Assembly (NCBI GenBank): GCA_003254905.1
Contig: QANU01048949.1
Location: 410,724-474,723, forward strand
Direction of reading: 5' to 3'
From: Nissolia schottii
Taxonomy: Eukaryota; Streptophyta; Magnoliopsida; Fabales; Fabaceae
Length of the DNA stretch: 64,000 nucleotides
Below, piece after piece: positions 54,049 through 64,000 of this stretch (positions are counted from its first letter, which is position 1; each line of letters begins with the position of its first letter). The notes beneath the pieces are model-generated. The model was not told the DNA's origin. It was given only the letters and a program-made list of their open reading frames with translations, and did no database searches. The translations under genes were made by a program, and so were the position numbers.

Positions 54049-57000
54049 TGTTTTGTGGTGAAAACCAAACAGAGAAGAAGGCTTGGACAATTAGATTAGA
54101 TGGTTAATTTCTGAATCTAAAGTGGTCAAGAAATTAAAGCGAGTCTCGAAGCGTTGCTTTCATAGAGTATCTGCTTTTGCTTTCTGTTCCCTTTTGGTTT
54201 CTTGAACCTTGACTCTTAAGCTAAGCTAAGCTTTGTTGTTATCTTTACTTGATTTTTGTTTTATTTGCTGTCTGGGTTCTGAAGCAGGGCACAGAATGTT
54301 TGGAGAGAACAGAGATAATTATGGAAAAGGAGCAATGTAAATTTTGTTTTTGAAGTTTGCAGCATGTCAAATTTTTATTGCTTTTACAAGGTCCGAGCAT
54401 ATCAGTGCCATAAACCTTAACGATCGCTCTGAGTTAATCCAATTTTTTTTGGTGAAGATATTTGATCCTATTAGTTAACCTGTAATCTAGCCCGGGTCAT
54501 TCATTGAGGACATGACATCCAAGTCCTAGTCAAGCAGAGGATCCATTCCCATCCACTAGAGCTAAGTGCATGGGCTTATGATGATTGTTTACAAGGATGG
54601 CCCATAGTTGTCTTTCTTTTCCTTTTAAATTTAAAGACTACTTAAGTCTCATTTTACAATAAATAAATAAATTAAAGTTACATTATTTGAATTCATTTGC
54701 TATGAGATATTGTGTCGATTTATTAGACATTTATTACTAAATGAGATTTTAATGATATATATATCTTATTAAGATCTTATCTAATAATAAATAATTAACG
54801 AGTTGACATTATAATTAATGAATACAAATAACATTTTTTTTTTAAAAATTAAGTTTTAAGAGCTTTTTGTGCTATGTTGAGGCCTAGCACAAACGACATG
54901 GATGTTATCTCAAATGCATATGCGCCTATTTTCCATCCCAACTAAGGGTTATTGTAATGAATGGAGGGAGATTCTGTCTCATTTTTTTTTTTTATAATTT
55001 CAATTATTAAGTTTTAATCTATATATATATATATATTTTTTTTTAGGCTAGTTAGACTAATTAACTTATTAGTCTATGTGTCGGTCACAGACTAATTAAA
55101 TTGTATTGTCATAAAATTTGGTATTGGGCCAAAAATCATGGGTTCACTGGCAATGAAAATTATTCGTATACAATCCCGAATAGATTTTTAGGGCAAAATA
55201 TAATTTTTCTAATTATTATTACTTTTTTTCTTGCATTAAGAAATAGACTTTCATGAAACCAAAATCTTAAAGAACGAAACAAGCGAAAAATAGCTTACTC
55301 AAGATAGAACACTTTCAAATTCAAACAAAATGATGTCATACCACCTAAGAAGCATTCATACCAGACAACAGCGACACACATGACATGGCTCGATATAAAA
55401 CATAGAAATACATTAATTTTAAAAATTTATAAGACACAAACACGACACACACATATAATTCAAATTTTATAATAATATATAATGTTTTTATTAGTGTTAA
55501 ATTATTGATTTCTAATATTTTTAAAATCTCTTTCAAACTATAGTAAGCATTCTAAATAGTTTCACGTGTAAATGTTTTCTAATTTTATGAGAATTTATAT
55601 TATTATAAATTATTTAATATTTAAAATATTTTTTTACTCGTACACAACTTAAAAAACTTTTAAATACAATCCAAACACACATAAAAAATGGTAAATCACG
55701 AACTTATTATTTAAACACTCTCATACGCGTAAGATACAAGTGTAGGACAAGTGTCCACGACATGTTACACACCAAGTGTCCATGTTTCCTACTTGTCTAC
55801 ATAATCGCCAAAAGAGCAAGTATAATCTGCCAAAATAATGCAGGTAAACAGCATTCAGTTATATATATAAAATATATTTGGATAGATTAGCGATTGAATA
55901 AGTAGAGCCGACCGATGATTCCAATGTGAAAACAATAAGAGTGAATGAATTGCTTTGGCAGCGTACGCAACGCGAGCTGTCATGACGCTGCTCACCTCAT
56001 TCTTCCCTCTTTACTATTTTGATTGGTCTTTTTATCTCCCTCCCTATGCTGGGACTGCTCTGTTCCACACCCTAAATAAACCTAACATACGTCATGCATG
56101 TAGACCACATGGGACGCGATTCATTCAATCCTCAACTTAATTAATCGTCCCAATCGACTACGCCATTTTTTTTTTCTCCTCTGATGAATTTGTTTTCTGT
56201 TCTTCTCTCAAGGAGAAAAACCTTGTTTAAAATTCTTGCACCGGAGAATTGAAGTATTGGTTTTCAAATAGATATCCGTTCTCAAATAATTGTATATTTT
56301 GAGTTATATGCATGTATTAAAAAAATAATTAAAAATAATGTATTTTACAAAAATTATTCTTATTTAATATATTCATTTCTATTTTCTCTCGTATCTATTA
56401 TGTTCATTTGATAGGGATATGATAGGAAAAGAAGTAATTAATGTTGTGTAAATTTAAAACATAGACAATTAATTATTTGTAAAAATATCAAAATGAAAAT
56501 GTGGACTATTATTATGAGAATGGATGAAGTAATTATTCTTAGGCCCCCTGATTTCTATTCTAACACTTGCAAGGTGACCATCGATAATTAGGATAAACTA
56601 ATTACGATCTCTTCCTGAACGCTTTACTGTTTCGAGCTTCTGGGCCAAGCTCGCTACTGCGCAGGTAATGCTTTGAACAATTGAACTAGCTAATTTAATC
56701 TTGCATAGTTGCATTCTTCTTAATTAGCTAGCTTCTCGATACTTTGGTTGAACTAGAAACAAACACGACACATTTATTTCAAGGACGAAATCTGAAACTA
56801 CAAGGAACATAAACCACGTTCTAAACCTTTCTGTCTATATATTTTAGTCTAAGCTTCCTTATGAAGCCCCTTTTTCTTTGGGCGCCACAAGTTTGAACAG
56901 AGACACAAATCATCTCTAGCTACTTTCATCAATAATGTCATGCATGGAGAACTAGTATTCCCATTGTCTGGTCGATATTCCGGGTCCAAGCCATGAGTTT

Positions 57001-59698
57001 TGTTGAAGTAGGAAAAACAAATAAACACTATTTAAGCACCTGACTAGAATTGATGAATTGTGGACCTTAGCCATGTGATTATTATGCCTATGTTTAGTGT
57101 AAAATAATTTTATATTGTCATTCAATCAAATATTATCACATAATTAAACATATTTAACATAATTGACTGTATCTCCCATTGCTTAAAAATTTGTGTATAT
57201 AAAATAATTTGATTGAATATCATTATTATTGCATAACAATTAAATTTATGTAATAATGATTATGTATATAGATAATTTCTCACACGTCTTATATGATAAA
57301 TACATCTCCCACTAAATTTGTTAATTTTTAAACTTAAATTCATCAAATTTTGTTATTACTTTCATGCAAGTACTAAATTTGAATGTGTGTGTATATATAT
57401 ACTAAACAGTCAATGTTCAGCTAACCGTCGAGGCTGCCTTTTCCTTCAATGGGCTATATGTGTATTCAATGCTTTGATGATGAGGTTGTTCTGTTTCAAA
57501 GAAGGGCAATTCCTGGTCAAGGTAAAGAAAGGAAGCTATAGATAAAGGGTTTATTTTTCTCCATTGGTTTGGTAAGAAATCCAAAATTTGCCTTTCTTCT
57601 GTGCTTATTTTTCAAAAGAACCACTAAGGCCATTCAATTAAAGAGACTAAAGTTAAACAAGAACGTCCCAAGAAATTGAAAATTTGCGTTCTAAAACGCA
57701 GGGAAAGAAGAAAAAGTAGTATGTACACGATTATTGAAACAAGTATTCCCTTTTATACCTTTCCTTTTTAGATTTTTCGGTCTATTTTGGTCAGTGGAAA
57801 ACACCGGTTTAGTAATATCCTCGTGCTGAGCTTCCTTTGACAGATGCATACCAAGTTAAAATTCAAATGGCCAGAACAATATATATGTGATGTAATTATA
57901 ATTGTAAGCTTTCACTACAAGTCTACAACTACAACATAGAAAGTCAGCATACGCTTATAAACATGTAAAAAGTCATGACATTTATAATACAAGGCTGGGT
58001 TCATATTCAAGTCGAAAAGTAATACCATGATGAAAGATGTTTATGTACTGAATAATCTAGCTAGTCATGTAGGTGATATCATTGAAAGAACTTCCGGTTG
58101 ATTAATATATCTAGAGGTCTCAAATCAAATAAGAAAGTGAATTAAGTATAATCAAATAAATAAATTGATGCTTCATTTTCTTTATCTTTGCATGATTTCT
58201 TGAAGAGAATGAAAATATATGTCAATACTCAACTAGACGGTGGAGCTTAATAAAAAGAAAATAAGTCCTTCACTTTTCTTCCTTTCATTTGTAAGAGGAA
58301 GACTAAGAAAAAATAATGAATTTTAGAAAAATATCATTCTCAACCTTTTACTTTACATCTGAAATTAAATATAGAGGAAAGAATAAACCTCCTCACTGAT
58401 TACGTTTTTTCTTCTTAAAATATGAGAAACAATTTTTAGTCCGAAACAATTTTTAGTAAAACAACAAACTATGAAAACGTAAAAAGAATATCTAAGTCTT
58501 GCGTTTTTTATTTTAACCGTCTTTTTTTTTTTTCTTTAAATTCAACCATTTCAACCACCCATAATTTATTTTCAATCACTCAATACACGTGATATAAGTT
58601 TCATGAATTGTCTTACAAAGACCTTTGGGACATACAGTAATACTCTAGAGGTTGTGGGTGTGAAAGGTAAGTGAGAAATATGTAAATAAATGTAGCGGTC
58701 ATTAGTGTAAAAGACGGTGAAAAAATATGTGTGAAGCGTGATTGTATGGACTTAATATATAATGAATCAACACATTATTTATTTATGTATAATGAATAAA
58801 AATGACATTGGTCATAAAAGAAAGTATGATTATGTTTTTTCACATGATTTTTTCTTTTATGCAAGAAAAAGAGTTTTAAATTGTTTTGAAAAATCTTCTC
58901 CATCTGCACCATAATAGAAGTGGTCAATTTATAGCTGGCTACCCGCGCGGTGTTCAGTTATCCCTGCAGCCACAATCACTGGGCCTCCACCCATCCAAAT
59001 CGTTGACTTGGCTGTCTTCATTGTTTAGTTCTCTGCTCTTCGATTCGATCCGTTGTGACTGTGTATTTTAATTTGTTCCTGTGAGTGAGAAAGCAAAGTC
59101 AGAGAGAGACAGAGTTCATATATTCATCACGTGGAACGCGCCGCATTATACGCGGAGGGGATGCCTTTATTTCTTCCTTTCATTTATGAACCAGTCAAAC
59201 CCTTCATTGACACAACCCCACGCCTTTCCATATCTCCTTTTATTATATACAAATATAATATAATAAATTTTACTACTAACAATTATCATGTATATTTTAT
59301 AAAGTTTTAATTATTATATAAATGTTTATAAGATACTCATTAAATGATTTATAAAAGATAAATATATATTAAAAAATAAAAATACGAAAATTTAATGCAT
59401 TAAAATTATTAAAAATATTAAAATATTCTATTTTAAATCTCTTATAATTATCTTAAAACAGATTATATATTTATTATTCGAGACGCGCAAAAGAAAAACA
59501 GATTATATATTTCTACTCTAACCGGTTACTTTAAAGATAACCATGTATTGTCTTTAAATATAAAAACACATGAAGTGAATCACTTTCTGATTTTATCCGA
59601 AACGAAATTGTATTTCAAATACATATATTTGAAGAATATAATAATAATAATTAAAAGTGTTTAAATCTCTGCTTTCAAGGTATTTTCATATAATAATA
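54049..59698. other. gene-free AT-rich spacer
   Basis: About 5.6 kb. The first 100-200 bases are the leader and promoter of the WAK-like gene. The remainder is AT-rich with short frames lacking recognisable motifs, an (AT)n tract near 55018-55037, and poly-A/T runs. Slightly GC-richer islands at about 56560-56960 and 58900-59200 were inspected and gave no convincing gene, tRNA or hairpin. Confidence 0.5.
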
Positions 59699-60138
59699 TG
59701 TTATGGATTGGGTCATGAAGGCCTATCCTGGAGTATCATACTCGAAGATCCGCAGATCCACCTGACCTGAGGCCCATCCTGAAGTATCACCTGGAGGTCT
59801 ACGGATTAACCCGACCCGACTTAAGCAAACCCTCACCGGCCAACGAGATTCTCGTCCCGAGATATCCTCTCCTCAACGAACAATGCGTTGTGATCTTCGA
59901 AGGCGGACTCACCGAAAAGATCCCCAGAATAGCGAAATTCACAGACGCCACTCAAGTATTTAAACTTAATCAACACAGCAGGTACGCCTAGAACCCAACC
60001 ACCCTTGATTTCGTAGCTACTTCGAACATTCACTAACTTGAGCATCGGAGTCCTTGCAGGTACCCGAACCGGCGACCCCAAACCCGCAGAAAAGCTCCAG
60101 GATCCAATTTGGACAAAGGAATACACTACCTCGGTACA
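59699..60138 (+). repeat. probable 5' LTR of the Tat-type element
   Basis: Begins TGTTATGG and ends GGTACA directly before the primer-binding-like site. It contains two imperfect copies of a CCTATCCTGGAGTATCA-type segment near 59720-59790. The 3' LTR is outside the window, so the limits are inferred from the TG/CA ends and the adjacent site. Confidence 0.55.
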
Positions 60139-63100
60139 TTGGTGTCGTCTATGGGGACTTTTCATGGCATTCCACACCTTGTTTGGACCTTGAAGCATTC
60201 CTGCCACCATGCCTCCCAAGCTCGCCAGAAAAACCTATGGTGTCGCAACATTTAGGGAAACCCGCGGATCAGTATCTGTAGGTACCCATGCACCTCATTC
60301 CCAATTGCCTCCACCTCCTCCTGATCATGCGGCACCCTCACCTCTTCCTGAACAAAATCAGCCTCCAGCACCCAGTCTACCACAAGACCAACCTATGGAC
60401 ACCAATCTGCCTCCTCCCCCCGACCTCGCTGATGTGATCTGAACCCAGGCAGAGAAGATTGCACACTTGGAAGCAGCCCTATTTCAACTAGCCTAGGCAG
60501 AAGAGGAAAGGAAGAAGCAAAGAGAAATCCGCGCGGCAACGGACAAAGCCAAGAAGGACGCTGAGTGGAAACAGAAACAAGTCATATTAGAAGCTCGTGA
60601 GAGAGAACACCACATCGACGGTCTTAACCGCGATGATGGTCGAAGCCAATCGTTGACAAACGAAGAAGCATAAGGGTCCGTGTACAGGCTGTCCGCGAAG
60701 GTGAACACCCACACCGCGAAAAAGGCACGCACAAGAGCGAAGAAGGCGAAAGGGATGGATAACCACTCTTTCGTCGATGAAATTCTCAATACAATGCCAG
60801 CACATGGATTTTGTCTTCCAACTAACATGGAACCATATGACGGAACTACAGACCCTCAACATCACTTAGATGCTTTTGGTCACAGGATGATCTTGGATGG
60901 AGCCTTCGATGCCATCCAAAGCAAGTCCTTCCCCGTAACTCTGAGGAAAGGAGCATTGGTTTGATTTAATGCACTCCCACCAAAGTGCATCTAATGCTTC
61001 GACGACTTAACTGAACGTTTCCTGACTAACTTCACTACAAGGAGAATAAAACCTAAGACAGCAGTAAGCCTCTTAGGCGTGATACAGAGAGGAGACGAAT
61101 TCCTTTGTCAATACTTGGACTATTTCTACGAAGAATGCGCTCAAGTCGAAGGCTTATTGCCACAAGCAGTGTTGATGGGCCTGACTAATGGGCTCAAAAA
61201 AAGAGCATGTTCGCAAAGAACTTGTCCAAAAGACCTCCACGAGTTTAATAGAGATACAAGAGCGGGCTGAAGAGTATTTGTATCAAGAAGAGGGCATGCA
61301 AGCCATAAAAAGCGAGCCTACCTGCGATGGAGCCCGAGATGGATGAGAAGGCCCAAGGAGAAAGTTCAACCAGCCAATGCGCATGGACCGACCACGGAAC
61401 GAGCGACCATAGATTGTGAAAGAGGGACGGTACACAAACTACACCCCTCTGACCGTATCCCTCACCCAACTATATAGAGAGATTCAACATAAAGACGGGT
61501 TCCCAAGGCCAAAACCAATCCGGTTGTGGCTAGGGACAGACACCACTTTGTTCTGTGCCTTTCATGACTCATACAGTTACAACACAAAAGACTGCGTAGA
61601 TCTGAAAGACGAGGTAGAAACTTGGGTTCGGGGAGGTAAGCTTGAAAGATATGTTATACAATAGAGGAAAAGAAAAATGGAGGCTGGCAGGGGATAATAT
61701 TATCCCAAGGGCCAAAGGGATAAAGAATATAGAAGAATAGAAACAACCAGGGCAATCAATACTATAGTCGGTGGATTTGCAGGAGGAGGGTCCTCCAAGT
61801 CAGCAAGGGAAAGACACCTCAAAGAGGTGTTACATCTAGGAAATGAAGTAGGGCACAAGTTCTGCGGACCAAGAAACCTCCCTGACATCACCTTCACTAG
61901 GGAGGACTTCGCCCACACCACCCTAATGCACGACGACCCAATGATGATCTCTGCAACCTTGGTAAATGTTGAGGTTAGACAAGTGTTGTTGGACCAAGGA
62001 AGCTCAGCAGACATTATTTTCAGAAGCTGCTTTGACCAATTGGGCTTAAAAAATTCAAACCTCAAGCACTAACTAGAGGACCTTGTGAGCTTTCCTGGGG
62101 AGACAATTACTTCAAATGTGTATGTCTCCCTTTACTTGACATTAGGACACGAACCTACTACGAGGACAGAAAAGGTAAAGTTCTTGGTGGTTGATAAACC
62201 TTCAGCTTACAACATCATCTTAGGACGACCCACGTTGAACGTGATCAATGTTGTCATATCCACTGCTGCCCTCACGATGAAGTTTTTGACTACAGATAAT
62301 GACGTAGCCACGGTACATGGAGACCAAGCGACCGCCAGGAGATGTTACAATATCAGTCTCCAAATATAGAGCTGACGGAGCTATCCACGGAACAATGACA
62401 AACCTCGATCATCACAGGTGATACTGACTGAAATTTTCACTGCGAATTCTCCTCGGCGGGAAAGACCAGAGCCTGAGGGAGAGTTACAACCTGTTCAGAT
62501 AGGTCTTAACCCTGAACAGGTTACTTCATCAACAAAAACCTTCCCCAAGAAACAAAAGACCAAGTTATCACCACTCTTCACCATAACGCGAACTTATTCG
62601 CGTGGACCGTGTCTGATATGCCCGGGATTGATCTAGCACTTATGGCTCACAGGCTAGCCATCATACTTGTCACCTAGCCAGTGAAACAAAAAAGGAGAAA
62701 AATGAGCCCAAAAAAGGTTCTAGAGGTACAGAAACAAGTGCAGAAGCTAAAAGAAACAGACTCTAAAAGAAGCAGCCTTTATTGAAGAGATCATCTACCC
62801 TACATGATTGTCCAATGTGGTAATGGTTCCCAAACCTGGATAAAAATGAAGGATGTGTGTAGACTACAAAAATCTCAACAAAGCATGCCCCAAGGACCCA
62901 TATCCCCTCCTGAACATCGAACTCTTGTCCACTCAACTTCTGAGTACAAATTCTTAACATTTTTGGACGCCAACGCGGGATACAATCAGATCCCCATGCA
63001 CCATACCGACGCAAAAAAGACTGCATTCATAACGCCCGTAGGCAATTACTTTTACAAGATAATGTCATTTGGATTAAAAAATACATGAGCCACTTACCAA

Positions 63101-64000
63101 CGAATGATGGACAATTTTTGTCAACCTAGCTGGAAATCTGATTGAAGTCTATGTGGATGACATGATAATGAATTCGTCTGCAGAAGGTAAAATAACATCC
63201 AACCTGGACACGGTCTTTGGCACCCTGCACCTCAATAATCTCAGGCTAAATCCGGCCAAGTGTGTCTTTGAGGTGAACTCGGCAAATTACGAAGCCATTA
63301 TGAATATGAGACCCCCCAACCACAATTAAGGAAGTACATGGCCTAACGGCAAGAATAGCATCACTAAACAGATTCATGTCATCGTCCGCAGAGAAATATC
63401 TACCCTTCTTTAAGCTCACGAAGAAGATGAACTCTTTCGAATGGACGGAAGAATGTGAGCGAGCTTTCAACCAATTCAAAGCTTACTTGTCACAACTGCC
63501 CATCCTGACCAAACCAGAAAAAGTCAAAAATTTATTCTTATATCTCTCCGCGTCTGAAGAAACAGTGGCATCGGCACTCGTGAAAGAGAAGGGGCAAACT
63601 CAACTTCCCGTATACTTTACCAGTAAAGTTTTACACAGAGCAGATCTAAAATACTAGAAGCTGGAAAAACTGGCCTTTGCTCTACTTATCTCCGCTAGAA
63701 GATTACGATCATATTTTCAGTCCCATCACATCGTGGTCAGAACAAATCAACCAATCAAACAAGTACTCCCCAAGCCCGACCTGACAGGACACATGTTAGC
63801 TTAGTTAGTGGAACTTTCAGAGTTTGACATTCAGTATGAACCAAGAATCGCGATCAAGGCACAGGCCATGGCCGATTTCATCGTTGAATTAATAGGAAAC
63901 AACACATCCGCAGAAAAAAAAAACACATGGATCAAGCGGAGTATGAGGCGTTGGTTGCAGGTCTTAACCTGGTCAAAGACGTCGGAGCAAGAAAATTGGT
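59699..64000 (+). mobile_element. Ty3/gypsy (Tat-type) LTR retrotransposon, 5' part, fossil
   Basis: Decayed LTR retrotransposon continuing beyond the right edge. A probable 5' LTR of about 440 bases (59699-60138, TG...CA) is followed at once by a primer-binding-site-like TGGTGTCGTCTATGGGGA. Parts in order on the plus strand are a gag-like region (about 60209-61690), an aspartic protease region with the D-x-GSSAD motif (about 61800-62370), a reverse transcriptase region (about 62790-63300, with FLDANAGYNQI and YVDDM) and an RNase H region (from about 63370 to the edge). The order and motifs fit the plant Tat lineage. It is broken, with on the order of ten or more interruptions spread over all parts, so it is old. 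The LTR pair needed for dating is not in the window. The 3' end and integrase lie outside or are absent. Confidence 0.88.

Noticed and set aside
56560-56960. GC-richer island considered as a gene or microRNA precursor
   Set aside because: No long frame, no convincing fold-back and no familiar microRNA sequence could be found by eye.

Overview
This is nuclear DNA from a flowering plant. Genes are split by many short GT-AG introns, spacers are AT-rich, and the products are plant-specific (a STRUBBELIG-type receptor kinase, an OSCA channel, STIG1-like peptides, PL1 pectate lyases, a GUB_WAK protein). From memory the proteins and spacer repeats look like those of a legume close to soybean; I could not test this by a search. 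Draft-assembly marks are a 724-base run of N (9554-10277) and single N bases at 6318 and 12638.

Left part, 0.3-35 kb: four large housekeeping or signalling genes, all of which I could splice into uninterrupted reading frames. They are an LRR receptor-like kinase of the STRUBBELIG-receptor family (minus strand, 16 coding exons, 719 codons), an OSCA/CSC1 osmosensitive calcium channel (plus, 11 exons, 774 codons), a KDM3/JMJ25-type JmjC histone demethylase (plus, 12 exons, 902 codons) and a bacterial-type organellar leucyl-tRNA synthetase (plus, 20 exons, 972 codons). The last two are head-to-tail with less than 1 kb between them.

Middle part, 36-54 kb: a series of small secreted or membrane genes. 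It holds a DOMON-less cytochrome b561 protein (minus), three intronless STIG1-like cysteine-rich peptide genes in a row (plus), two tandem pectate lyase genes with identical intron phases (plus), and a galacturonan-binding WAK-like membrane protein without a kinase (minus). Several of these are known in other plants to act at the cell wall or in pollen-pistil contact. That they work together here is only an inference from proximity.

Right part, 54-64 kb: about 5.6 kb of gene-free AT-rich DNA, then the 5' portion of a decayed Ty3/gypsy (Tat-type) LTR retrotransposon that runs off the right edge.

The spacers hold several short terminal-inverted-repeat elements. The most distinctive is a roughly 1.15 kb element at 44.7-45.85 kb containing about 5.5 copies of a 121-bp tandem repeat. 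A small, inverted relative of it lies just beside the assembly gap at 10.3 kb. I saw no tRNA, rRNA, CRISPR or other RNA gene, and no clearly unprecedented system. The most biologically interesting oddities are the apparent loss of one heme-ligand pair in the b561 protein, the STIG1 copy with a replaced C-terminus, and the 121-bp repeat element family.
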